DNA of 64,000 nucleotides from Musa acuminata AAA Group (taxonomy: Eukaryota > Streptophyta > Magnoliopsida > Zingiberales > Musaceae): NCBI RefSeq assembly GCF_036884655.1, contig NC_088357.1, positions 5,137,001-5,201,000 of the forward strand, read 5' to 3'. Within the stretch, counting starts at the first letter, position 1. Every line of letters starts with the position of its first letter. A program made the position numbers and the translations under genes. A model generated the notes under the pieces. That model ran no database searches. It was given only the letters and a program-made list of their open reading frames with translations, and was not told where the DNA came from. Shown piece by piece: positions 1 to 11,773 of the stretch.

Positions 1-343
1 ATTTGGAATCAATGAATTATCGGATCAAATTTTTTTCTTTTTTCCTTAGTGTGGGAAAAATAGCTATAAAGTTCGTTTTCTATAGCAAAAAAATTATTTT
101 TCTAAGTCAACTTAAGATTTGTATGGACAACTAATAAATATATATACCTAATGTTCATACATACCTTGTGATTATTCCTACATGTGAATTCATATACACA
201 TAATTTCCATAATTTATGAGATTTATGAGCAGATGCCTATGAAGTAGTTTTTCTTTTCAAGTAAGAAACTATATTGCTTTAAAATTCTCTTACAAAAAAC
301 TCCATATCATAGTTCGGAAGACCAAGAATTGGTGACTGCCACA

Positions 344-363
344 GTCAACGCAGTTGACTTGAC
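344..363. promoter_or_regulatory. W-box (TTGAC) cluster with inverted pair
   Basis: Three TTGAC cores lie within 20 bp: GTCAA at 344, TTGAC at 354 and TTGAC at 359. The first two form the inverted repeat GTCAAC-3 bp-GTTGAC. TTGAC is the core bound by WRKY factors. Its link to the BIR1-like gene about 3.4 kb downstream is inference. Confidence 0.35.
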
Positions 364-1128
364 TTTGATCAATGCGTGTTCGAGTTAAAGTTGAGTAAGC
401 CTAAAAAGAGAATGCAGGACTTGTTCACACTAAAATTAATAGAAATCCAAAGAGGACTTCATCAACTGCTATAACTATCCTTCTGTAATTAAATTCAGCA
501 TATACATATATAATTATTGTTGTGACTTTAAATATTATCAATAATATTCGAATAATTATATAGTTTTAAGAAAATATACACATTGTTTAAATTCAAAGTA
601 GCTAAACTAAGGATTTTTAATGTGTATTTATGGCCAAATATATGTGAAGAATCTTAATATTTAGATGGAAGTATGCGTCACAATTTATAAGAGCAAATAT
701 ATATTTCTCAGTTTCGAAAAAAAATTATATTTTTGAATGTAAAAATCTTCATAAATACAGATAAAAGCGAGCAAAAAAAATCATACAATCTTACCCCCAA
801 AAATACCAAACTGAATGTTTATGTTTGGTCTCTGAATCCACAAGCATTAATTCATGAGCTGAAAAGAGCACAATAAAAAATATAGGCAAAAGTTGAAGAC
901 TTATCTAAATATAAAATAGGTATGAAATAAAGACTCAATTGCCTAAGTCTGACTTCCAAGACATTACAAAACTTCAATATTTTTGGACATAATATAATAA
1001 TAATAGAGAACAATTAGGTACCGAAAGATTCCTAATTTTCTATCATGGAAACACAAGGGAAGCAGACAAAACAAGCTCTGATGAGTCCCCACACTTCTTT
1101 GACTCGAAAGTTCAAAGCAATGCAGTGT

Positions 1129-1131
<3 letters not shown>

Positions 1132-1159
<28 letters not shown>
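1132..1159. repeat. (CT)n microsatellite
   Basis: Uninterrupted CT dinucleotide run of about 28 bp in the distal promoter region of the BIR1-like gene. Confidence 0.9.
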
Positions 1160-1162
<3 letters not shown>

Positions 1163-2216
1163 GAGCTCTAATTCCCAATCTTAACTTCATCTGGTCATCA
1201 ACCAACACGCTCAATCTGAAAACATGGGGAAGTGTGCCATTAACAAGTTGCATTCATGTGGGAGCAGGGAATGGGGCCCATTCTCTCTGACCAATCAGTG
1301 AGAACCACCACAGCACTGGACGGAGAGTGATGGCTGGAGGACGCATCCAACCCCTCCGGTAAGAGTAAGAAACCTCTGTCTCGCCTCGCCGGCCACCCAT
1401 TCCCCATGAGAGAAAAGAGAATGCAATGCTTTTCCTACCTCCTCTAATTCTACCTTCGAGCACACCTGCCTTGTTATTAGACAATAGTTCGAAATCAACT
1501 GCGGGGCCCAATGTTCCGTACCCAATAACGTAGCGGGTACCTGACGCGGGAGTGTTTCTGGAACAGTGAAGCCCCAGTCAAGTTCTTGGGTCCACGCACG
1601 CGTCTCGTGTCTGGCTTTGGTTGGGTCAGCGAGATGTCTGCTGTCACGAGGGACGAAAGATCCCCAGGAGGACTTTGACCACAGTCGAACGCAAGATCTT
1701 GTGCCTCATCACACTGTTTTATATGCGGTCATTATGTAGACGGTCGAGATTCACGATAGATTAACGTCAGGTAGAATTGACGGTTAGATGTAAGGACGTA
1801 TACAGTTTTTATGTGTGCATTCCCGGCAGCATTTAACAATAGATTTCGCAACGTCGAGAACGGGAAAGGCGAATAATTTGTCATTTTCTGCTGCGCAATT
1901 AGGAAGAGATGACGCCGATGACAAAGGGGGAGGGAGAGAAAATGTTTGCCTTTGGGTAATGGTGGGATTTGTCGTCGTGATGACTGAGAGTGCTGCTTTT
2001 TTCTAGCACCGTCGGGTGTGGTGTTTTGCCTTGGAATCCTGGCACAGCGAGTCCTCTCTCTACCCCCAGTCTTCGGTGTTATTATTTAGGGCGCGGAGTG
2101 GCGACAACAACGCTGGGAACGAGAAAAGTCTCTGCTGAGCTCCGCGTCCCCGAGTCGGGGGCCTTGAGTTAGCGGAGAGACGCTCTTGACTCTGCTTCTT
2201 GCCCTGGGTGTTCCTG

Positions 2217-3639
2217 GTGAGTGGTCAAAATGCGCTTGTTTGTGGTCTTCTAAATTTGTTCTCGAGATAATCTTTTCTTTCCTGTTTATCTTTTTCATTT
2301 CTTGGTGAATTTGATGGATAGGTGGGGAATTTTTTTTTTCCTACTCTTTTGTTGGTGAGTTGATCTTGGATTTTATGTATATTTGTTCTCTTTGTTTGAG
2401 ATTTTTAGTCTATTGATTGCTTTTTCTAAGCTTGTAAGTTGGAAAGATTTGGTTTCTCTTATTTGGTCTCCATGGATCTCGATGGGGTGGCAGTTTATGG
2501 CGTCTGTTTGGCTTCGAGTTTCATGAAGAAAAATAGAAAGAAATAGTTATAGATCTTTAATATTTTATTGCCTTTTTAGTTTATCTTAGAATAGTGACTC
2601 CTCATATTGGAAGGGCTAGCTATCTTGATAGATTTTTATCAGTGGTGTTATCGGTGATCTGTTGGTGGCCTTTTTAAGATTAAAGTTGGTGATTCAGCAG
2701 ATTTTACAACGATCCTTCAGTTTTTTGTTCTGTTGTTGGTTCCTGTGATGGTTTTCTTGTAATGATCTGTGGCTCTTTATGGAGATCTTGTAATTATTTG
2801 TATGTAATGTTTAGTTGTTGACTATTCTTTTGGTGGGAATCCTGGGAGGAATTCTTGCCTAATATATTGAAGTTTAGATATATGTTTGGATCACTTGTGG
2901 TTACGGCTGGGAAGTCATGAGTTCAAGTCATTCATCATAATTTCTTATCAAATCTTAGCTTTGCAACTTCAGTTTTCTAAAAGAAAAACCCTGTAATTAT
3001 TGAATGTTTGACCCTGTATAATTTGAAGAAATTATATTGTTTGGGTCCATGTGGGCTTTCTTTCCTTCCAGGTGCGATCTAAATGCTTCTCCACATTAGA
3101 GAATAGGATACTTGTTCCAATTACATTCCTAGGTTTTGTACAATGTTCAAAGTAAGAACATGGTTCCACGACGTGTGATAGGTGGGAGTAGAGTAGAGTT
3201 TAATCATTAGAATTTAGATCATAATACTGTGGGATTACTATTGGTGCCTTTAATACCTATCGTAGTTGTGTTAAAAGTGCTTATTTGCTGCCGTTCGTGG
3301 TTTTTTGGATCGTGAATGAAATTGAAGCAGCAATGTAGAATTGCATGCACGCTGGCCGAGCTGGTGATCGAAATGTTCTGTCTGGCATTACGAAAGTGGA
3401 GTCAAATGAGTCACTGTCTTGTTTTAGACTCGTCTTCTGCAAGCTGGTGTATGATTAATCGATCGTTGCTCTAGTTCTGTGTCAATTATGATGTTATTGG
3501 TTGATGATCATTTTAACAGCTTGAGAATTAAGCTGATATGTTATGAAATCTACATTAGTAATGACACTGGAATACTCTGACTGCATGTGCTCGTGGATAT
3601 CTTTTCTATTTATCTAATTCGGTTGTATTTTTCATTTAG
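2217..3639 (+). other. Probable 5' UTR intron of the BIR1-like gene
   Basis: A consensus donor (CTG|GTGAGT) at 2217 follows a GC-rich leader-like stretch. A pyrimidine-rich acceptor ending TTTAG at 3639 precedes the coding exon by about 100 bp. The sequence between is T-rich, as plant introns are, and carries no credible coding frame. Transcript data would be needed to confirm it. Confidence 0.4.
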
Positions 3640-3736
3640 GTAGAGCTGAATCTTGGAATATATAATGGCGGGTGATGTTGTATTCGATCCTGTTCCCTGT
3701 GTTTAGCTGGAGAAGGGGAAGCAAGTAGAAATTTGC

Positions 3737-5736
3737 ATGTCTGTGGCCATGAAGTGTAGACTTTCCGTTACTCTTCTGCTGATGCTTATTTGGTTTTTGC
3801 TCAATAACATAAGTTATGGTACTGTGAGTGACATCCAATGTTTAGAACTCATACATAAATCGCTAAAAGACCCTGAAAACAGCCTAACCTACTCATGGAA
3901 TTTCGACAACAAATCAGAAGGGGCCATATGCAGGTTTGCCGGTGTGGAGTGTTGGCATCCTGATGAAAACAGGGTCCTTAACCTGCGGCTTTCCAACATG
4001 GGGCTTCAAGGCGAATTCCCTTCGGGACTTGAGAATTGCACAAGCTTGACCGGTCTGGATCTCTCGAGCAACAGCCTTTCTGGACCAATTCCTGCTGATA
4101 TTTCAAGAAAGATCCCATATGTCACAGCACTTGATCTTTCATTCAATGGTTTCTCGGGTGAAATTCCGGTGAATCTCTCCGACTGCACTTATCTTAATTC
4201 CCTTAAGCTTCAGCACAATAAATTGACCGGACAAATCCCTGGGCAACTGATTCGCCTTGCACGACTGATAGATTTTGATGTTTCTGACAACCAGCTGTCT
4301 GGCCCAATTCCTTCATTCAATAACAAATTCCCGCAGTCGAGCTTTTCGAACAACCTTAATCTTTGTGGGGATATTTTGAATGTTGATTGCACAGGGACTT
4401 CAAAGAAGACTAATACCGGGGTAATTATAGGCTCAGCTGTTGGTGGTGTTGTGATAACCATTATCGTTGTTGCAGTTGTTTTATACTTCTGCATGCGCAA
4501 AATGCCCATCAAGAAGAAAGAGAAGAAAGACATGGTCATCGAAGAAAACAAGTGGGCAAAATCTATAAAAGGAGTTAAACACGCCAAGGCAAGTTGACTT
4601 TTCTCTTCATTTTGTTAATGAGCTGAAGTTTGCATTCTAGTTTGCTATGATGGCTTCTCTTTCTTATTTTTCACCTCATTCTGTATTGCTGCTTAATCTA
4701 TGTGAACCTTAAAGGTTGATTTTTTTATGGGTAGGTTTCTATGTTCGAGAAATCTGTGTCGAAAATGCAATTGATTGATCTCATGAAGGCGACCAATGAT
4801 TTTGACAACGAAAACATAATTGGTACCGGCAGGACAGGGACGATGTACAAGGCAACACTTCCAGATGGCACTTTTCTTGCTATCAAGAGGTTACAGGACT
4901 CACAGCAATCTGAAAACCAGTTTGTATCTGAGATGGCGACGCTGGGAAATGTCAGGCATCAAAACTTGGTTCCCTTATTGGGTTATTGCAGTGCGAAGAA
5001 GGAGAGGCTCTTGGTGTACAAGTACATGGCCAAGGGGACTCTCTACGATCAGCTACATGGCTCAGGTGCGCAAGGCGGAAGTATGGAATGGCCAACAAGG
5101 CTAAAGATCAGCATTGGAGCAGCAAAGGGATTGGCATGGCTTCACCACAGCTGCAATCCCCGCATTCTTCACCGTAATATCAGTTCCAAATGCATCCTGC
5201 TGGATGAGGATTACGAGCCTAAAATATCTGATTTTGGACTTGCAAGGCTGATGAATCCCATCGACACGCATCTCAGCACTTTCGTGAACGGTGAGTTTGG
5301 CGACCTGGGTTATGTAGCCCCCGAGTATGCTCGCACACTAGTCGCAACACCAAAGGGTGATGTTTACAGCTTCGGAGTAGTCCTCCTTGAATTGGTTACT
5401 GGGGAAAAACCCACACAAGTGTCTAATGCTTCGGAAAGCTTCCGAGGCAGTTTGGTGGAGTGGATAACCTTCCTTTCAAATAACTCTCTTCTGCAGGACG
5501 CAATCGACAAGTCATTAATCGGGAAGGACTATGACAGTGAGCTGCTCCAGTTTATGAAAGTCGCTTGCGTTTGTGCTTTATCTGGTCCCAAGGAGAGGCC
5601 TACGATGTTTGAAGTGTACCAGTTTCTAAGGGCAATCGGGGAGCGGTACCATTTTACTACTGATGATGGCATCCTTATGATGCCCTCCGAAAGCACTGAT
5701 GCTGAGAATCTGGATGAGCTTATTGTCGCAAAGTGA
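3737..5736 (+). CDS. BIR1: BIR1-like LRR receptor (pseudo)kinase
   Basis: This is a two-exon gene: exon 1 is 3737-4588 and exon 2 is 4735-5736, giving about 617 residues, close to Arabidopsis BIR1 (At5g48380). In order it has a signal peptide (about residues 1-30), a cysteine-bearing LRR N-cap, about five LRRs, a membrane span near 229-253, a basic juxtamembrane stretch and a kinase-like domain. The P-loop GTGRTG (about 314) and the AIK lysine (about 335) are intact, as is DFG (about 450). The catalytic loop reads HRN (Asn about 432) instead of HRD, a feature of this subfamily. Known role: BIR proteins bind BAK1-type co-receptors at the plasma membrane and restrain immunity and cell death. 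The intron has a GC donor (AAG|GCAAGT). An in-frame Met at 3749 is an alternative start. Confidence 0.93.
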
Positions 5737-7127
5737 TCAAGAAGTTCAAAAACAACATAAAACAAGTACTCGTCTTGCTGTGTATCTTTAGCTGTCTCTT
5801 GTACATCAAGTTGCTAAGTATCTTGGATCGTCTCCTTTATCCTCTGTATACATTGTATCGAATATTTCCTCTTCCATGCTGAATGACCATGATTTGTAAG
5901 TAGTTTTTGTATCGCGGTTAGTGATGCAAGATACTAGTGAGTTCAACATGGGAACAATGATATTTGTCTGATCTGAAGATGAGCAGGTTCTCCAGAAACT
6001 CATCAAGTGTTACTCCTGATACTTGGTGGTGTTGATCTACTAGGTTTGCCATGAATGTAGATTGTAGAACAAATGGCACTCCTTTCCCATACATAAGCTT
6101 TTGAGCTTTTTCCGAGGAAGATGATCTGAAAGAGGGAAAAGAAAAGAAAATGCTAGATGGAGGCACCAGTAGAATTCACTTGATCTGTCACAAACCGTTC
6201 TACAGGTATTGAATCAAATCAATTTAAGTTGCTGATAGGACACCCATTGGATCTTTGTAAATCAATTCAGATCTTTTATCTTCGTCCATTATAGAACTAA
6301 ATTGGAATGTCATACTCTTCTGGATATGAGGGCTTGTTGTTTTCTCTCTCTCTCTCTCTGTCTCCTTCCTCGTATACTAAGGATCATGTTAAGTGCTCGA
6401 CCATTTAAGCAAACTAGCTGCAAAGATGGCACGGAGAAGATGTACATGATTTCTGCTGCCATTTGCATCACAACCATTTAGATTCTACCGTTCAGCTTAT
6501 GCGTGTTTGCAGTGTGTTCTCCGGGGAGGCATGTGATGTTCTGCAAAGGCTTTGGTGACCTCCATGTCGATGATGATGATCACACCATGCAGCAGTCTCC
6601 TGTGAGAAGAGGGCGTGACAGAAATGCTAAAGAAGATAGTTTAGCTGATGATGATGCAGATGATAGTGTGCGGTATTTGCTTCCCCACATCTACTCACAC
6701 GAAAAAGAGGAAAAAAGGCATTTGATATGGATTTAAAGATCCAAAGTAAAATGAAGTAGCAGTTGTCACTTCATTTTTGAGTTCAATTCCAATGTTCAAG
6801 AACTCAGGATCTCTGAATTCCTAGTCATAGGAAGATATCCAAGTTTTGTTGAACATGTAACATAAAACTAAACACATTGCAAACTCATTCGAGAAAAGAA
6901 TTGATATAGGAAATCTTCTCCTTGCAAACAGATAGAATTTTTCTCATGATACTAAAACCCTGATCATGTGTTGTGTGCTGTGGGCATTGGTTGTATTTGT
7001 TTTGGAAAGGAATATATGGTTTTTCTTTTTTGTTGGTAAAAGAAAAGAATACATGAACCAAGTTTTGTGTGATTCAACCTTCTTTTCTTCAATAAAAATA
7101 AAGAAAATAATAAAATGGTAGTCCGAT

Positions 7128-7167
<40 letters not shown>

Positions 7168-7542
7168 GTTTGATATTGTATTCAGCATTCTCTGGTGTCC
7201 AAGTTAAAGAGAGAGTGCCATACATAGTAGGCTAAGCAAATGAGCAAACACCCAGTGAGAGTGGCAGAATGCCTACTTAAAAGCATTTTGATGAGCCAAA
7301 ATGACAAGTTCAGAGTGCCAGTGCTGCACAGGTAAACTGGGAAAGCCTGTATTAATAGCAATCGTTAGATTCTTTTCTTTTGGATCCAGCAATTGCATGT
7401 GCTGTAGAGAATGTTAGCCCTGTCTTTAGGAACCTGAACTTTTGGTCTAAAGTGGAATGTTTTCTGCTAGATAGGCATTCATTTGTGGTATAAATTGCTT
7501 GGTGGAGTAACTTAATTTGAGAACCTTGGAATCCCACTTGGT
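5737..7542. other. Intergenic region between BIR1-like and PPR genes
   Basis: It contains the presumed 3' UTR of the receptor gene, followed by AT-rich sequence with a short CT run near 6342-6361 and a longer one at 7132-7164. Small open frames here, such as 6503-6736, show low-complexity Asp runs and no family resemblance. No gene was recognised. Confidence 0.6.
7132..7164. repeat. (CT)n microsatellite
   Basis: Uninterrupted CT run of about 33 bp, roughly 380 bp upstream of the PPR start codon. It may be a promoter Y-patch or simply neutral repeat. Confidence 0.9.
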
Positions 7543-9987
7543 ATGAAACTATTTAAACCCAAAAAAGCATTTCCATCGATCACCTCTTTCCTGTCCAAAC
7601 TGTTTAAATCCAATAGTAGTGCATACCATGTCGATGCCCAAATGATCAAAACTGGCTTTGATCTCCAAACTTACTACTCCAACCGCCTAGTCGAATCTCT
7701 TCTAGACAAGGGACAACTCTTGAGAGCACGTCAGTTGTTCGATGAAATGCCTCTTAAGAATACCTTCACTGCTAACCGCATGATCTCTGGCTATGCCAAG
7801 TGTGGATACCTCGATGAGGCACGTCACCTGTTTGACCGCACGGCGGATCGCACTGCAGTCACATGGACCATCATGATTGGTGCCTACTCCCAGGCCGCCC
7901 AACATCAGGAAGCCTTCGACCTCTTCCGGTCCATGTTGAGATCAGGAATCAGGCCTGATCATGTTGCAATAGTTGCGCTGCTAAGTTCTTGCGGTTCTCC
8001 CGATGCATCAGGTTGGGTTGTTCAGGTTCATGCCCATGTTGTCAAGTGTGGATTCGGTGATAGAGTTATGGTGTGCAACACCTTGGTGGACTCGTACTGC
8101 AAGTGTGGTCTTGTTCGATTAGGTAGAAGAGTATTTGATGAGATGCATGAAAGGGATTCTGTCACTTTTAATGCTATGGTGATGGGTTACTCGAAAGAAG
8201 GATTGTATTATGAGGCACTGGATCTGTTCATCATGATGCGGAACTTGTCAGTCAAGCCATCACAATTTACGTTCTCTGGCATTCTAACTGCTGCTACCGG
8301 CTTGTGCAATTTTGGTCTTGGCCGACAGGTCCATAGTCTTGTCACCAAAACAAATTTTGGTTGGGATGTCTTTGCATGCAACTCATTGCTGGACTTCTAC
8401 TCAAAATGTGATAGCTTGACTGAAGCCAAGGCACTTTTCGATGAGATGGCAGAGAGGGACAATGTTTCTTACAATGTAATGATTTCTGGCTATGCCTGGA
8501 ATGGACAGACTGAAGAATTAATGAAGCTCTTGAAAGAGATGCAATTCTGTGGCTTTGATAGGAGACGATTTCCTTTTCCTAGTCTTCTAAGTTTTGCTGG
8601 AGCTCTCCCTGATCTTGTGATGGGGAGACAAATCCATGCCCAAATAATTCTCACAGAGTCTTCATCTGATGATCTCATGTGCAATGCCCTTATTGACATG
8701 TACTCAAAATGTGGTCTTCTCGAGACGGCAGAGATGATTTTTAGGAAAACAATTAATAGGAACATCGTGTCATGGACGGCAATGATCTCAGGTTACATAG
8801 AGAATGCTCTCTATGAAGAAGCGTTGAGCCTATTCTGTGAGATGAGGAGATCTGGCTTGAACCCGGATAGAGCTACATTTTCTAGTATCTTAAGGGCTTC
8901 GGCTAGCCTGGCTCTACTTTCAATGGGAAAGCAGTTGCATTCTTATTTAATCAGATGTGGTTGCATTCCTAATGTTTTCTCAGGAAGTGCGCTTCTCGAC
9001 ATGTATGCAAAATGTGGATGTTTTGTTGAGACTCAAAAGACATTTGATGAGATGCCAGATAAGAACATCGTCTCATGGAATGCAATGATGTCTGCTTATG
9101 CACAAAACGGACAGGGGACCAAGGCTATCAAACTATTTGAAGACATGCTCCGACAGGATGTCAAACCAGATGCTATCACCATTCTCGGTGTTCTTTCTGC
9201 TTGTAATCACGGTGGCCTTGTGGAAGAAGGGCTGCAATATTTTGATTCGATGACAGAATTATATGGACTGAAACCAAGGAAGGAACATTATGCTTGTATC
9301 ATAGATTTGATGGGTCGAGTCGGGCGTTTTGATGAGGTGGAAAGGCTACTTAATCAGATGCCTTTCGAGGCTGATCAGATTATATGGAACTCAATTCTAA
9401 ATTCATGTAGGATACACGGGAACCAAGAATTGGCACGACGGGCAGCTGACAAACTTTTCTGCATGGAGCTAAAGGATGCTTCTCCTTTTGTCATCATGTC
9501 AAACGTCTATGCTAAAGCTGGCCAATGGGATGATGCTGCCAAGGTTAAGAAGATGATGAGGGACCGTGGCGTGAGGAAGGAACCAGCTTATAGCTGGGTT
9601 GAGATTAAGCAAAAGATCTACAGATTTTCTTCTGATGACAAGATGAATCCTCAGATAAATGAAATTAGAGCTCTGCTAGAGATGTTGAGTGAGGAGATGG
9701 ATAAGGAAGGTTACAAGCCTGATTCCAGGTGTGCACTTCATTTGGTGGATGAGGATCAAAATTGAATCATTGATGTACCACGGTGAAAGGCTAGCCATTG
9801 CATTTGCTTTACTAAATACACCACCAGGAACACCTATACTGGTGATGAAGAATCTGAGGGCATGCACGGATTGCCATGCTGCAATTAAGGTTATAACCAA
9901 AATTGTAGGGAGGGAGGTAACAGTAATGGATTCGAGTAGGTTTCATCAGTTAAGGATGGATTGTGCTCTTGTGGAGATTACTGGTAG
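7543..9987 (+). CDS. PLS-class PPR protein, DYW tail broken by two indels
   Basis: This is an intronless gene. The first frame gives 740 residues from ATG 7543 to a stop at 9765. Tandem PPR units recur with hallmarks such as [10 protein letters not shown] and [11 protein letters not shown], followed by the E/E+ region ([12 protein letters not shown]). It most resembles Arabidopsis At2g01510 as I recall it. PLS-class PPRs act in plastids or mitochondria, mainly in C-to-U RNA editing; the N-terminus ([10 protein letters not shown]) is basic and could be a targeting peptide. The DYW domain continues past the stop in another frame (HGE and CTDCH zinc-binding segments, 9757-9950). It returns to the original frame at about 9952 and ends CSCGDYW-stop at 9987. 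The frames are thus broken twice with compensating shifts. The protein is either truncated before DYW or the consensus sequence has indels. Confidence 0.88.
9757..9987 (+). pseudogene. Out-of-frame DYW deaminase-like segment
   Basis: This segment is the C-terminal part of the PPR gene, readable only by changing frame twice. The shifted frame gives [19 protein letters not shown] and later [15 protein letters not shown], the HxE and CxxC parts of the DYW zinc site. A missing base near 9950 then returns to the frame ending GDYW. Expected VRDSSRFHH reads VMDSSRFHQ, so substitutions at normally conserved positions accompany the indels. Confidence 0.75.
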
Positions 9988-11560
9988 GTCAGTGATGAAC
10001 AAGTACACACGAAGGAGAAACCAAATAGCATTGTGAAAATGTTGGAAGGTAAACTCTATCATATCCTTCACTGATTCACTTTTGAGATGCAGACAAATAG
10101 TAGATGTTCTCAGATTCATGCCTATAATGCCTCGTGAGACGTGTCATGTTTTAAGATGATTGCTATCTTTTGATCAACCATATCAGAAATTTTGTTCAAT
10201 ATTTGCTAACACATTGCAGTAAATTGTGATTTATGATTAAAGCCTCTTTTTAACATCACATGGAGAAAACCAAATAAAATTTGGCAGCAAACTTTTGGTA
10301 TCAGCAAGCCTCCATTGCCGATATATACCAAGCTGGAGAAGTATTACTTCTTTTCAGGAATTGATGGAAATTCTGATACATAAAAAATTAGATATTAGTT
10401 TGCATACTCCTGCAGGTGGTTAAAGAGACACTGTTAGACTAGCCTACAAGCTTTGAAATCTACATAACAATCTTCACAAGAAGTTGCAAAAAATTATTTG
10501 TGTTCTTGGAATACCTAACATCTCCTTCAATGTAGTGAGAAGAGGGTAAAAGTAGTGAATTTTGTAAACTTCTCCCTCCATATAGCAACTTTTATCTGCT
10601 AAATGAAGATTTGTTCCACAAATTTTTTCGCTTCTGATATTTGAAAAGCATGCTTTTGTTTATGGCCTCAAATAACATTGCAACAGATTCCTACAAATGA
10701 AATGTTCTTATAATGCTGGTTTCCATGCGGAAATGTTGTTTCTCTAAGCTAATTAAACTCCTCACCTTTGGTAAATGGGTCTGTTATGGTAGTTTGATCC
10801 ATACTGATTAAAATACCCTGGAATATAGTTATTTTTATTTACTTTTCGAACATTTTAGTTTTTTTTCTTATATAAAATCTTTAGGCATGTGTTATTTATT
10901 TATTTATTTTTTACCTTCTCTTTTTTTACATCAAATGGTATACACAATACTTACATATGACTCGAACATGAGAATCATCAATTGTGTAATAATATATTAG
11001 TATTAATATTATTTTTCTTTTTTTTCTCTCATAATTCTTTACTTATCGACTCATTGTTATTTTTTACCTTCTCCTACCACCTCATTAATGTGCCATTGAG
11101 TTTGAATTTTTTATTATTTCTTCATCAAATATCTTGAATTATTCTTGAACAGAGGTATTTCACAATTATATTTTTCATAATTTTATATCATAATTTCTTA
11201 TGTAATATCCATGCATAATTAATTCTCGAAATATTTTATATTTAATATACGGTCTGATCAAAAAAAGACCGGAGACCTGATCGGTTGATATCCGTCAATT
11301 CTGTGATCCGGATCTGATAACTCTGTCTGATTCCTATCTTTCGGTGTCAGCCGTCCGATCAGTACCGCAAGAGACTTGGAGAGGATCCGAAGCCGAGGGG
11401 GTGAGTCCGCCCCGTACGCCACGACACACGGTCCCGCTGGCATGAGTTGCCTACCCTATATGTATGACGTCACGGATTTGAACATGACGTGAGATGTGTG
11501 GGGTTGTTATGTGACCGAGGATGTTTCCTGATTTCGTCGAGACAGGCAGACGACCTCCAA
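9988..11560. other. Intergenic region upstream of the K/S-rich protein gene
   Basis: Mostly AT-rich spacer with presumed PPR 3' sequence at its start. No coding frame with family resemblance was seen. Composition turns GC-rich from about 11260, marking the promoter of the next gene, with paired TGACG motifs at 11465-11492. Confidence 0.6.
11465..11492. promoter_or_regulatory. Twin bZIP-type sites, TGACGTCA and TGACGTGA
   Basis: A perfect palindrome TGACGTCA (11465-11472) and a near copy TGACGTGA (11485-11492) start exactly 20 bp apart, roughly two helical turns, about 290 bp upstream of the ATG at 11774. ACGT cores of this kind are bound by plant bZIP (TGA/CREB-like) factors. The functional claim is inference. 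Confidence 0.5.
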
Positions 11561-11773
11561 CCTCGTCTATTTTTCTTCCTCCGGAAACCTAAATCCTTTT
11601 CTCCGCTCGGCTGAGCCTTTCTTTTCGCTTCGATTGCGAAGGTTTTGTTTTCGGAGATTTATCCGAAGACAAGCAAAAATCCCCGGTTGCAATTCAATCT
11701 TCTGACAACACCCCTTACCTGTTGATTCGAGCCGATTTCTTCTTTTCTTAATCTGCCTGTTCCCAAGTACCAA

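Larger units (their letters stand above)
1..2000. other. AT-rich intergenic region and distal BIR1 promoter
   Basis: No gene was recognised here; short open frames lack family resemblance. The first kilobase is very AT-rich, and 1250-2200 is more GC-rich and promoter-like. It holds a TTGAC cluster at 344-363, a (CT)n run at 1132-1159 and further TTGAC cores near 1578 and 1675. It presumably contains upstream regulatory sequence of the receptor gene starting at 3737. Confidence 0.6.

Noticed and set aside
6503..6736. 77-codon open frame with Asp runs
   Set aside because: No recognisable domain, low complexity, and no promoter or splice context.
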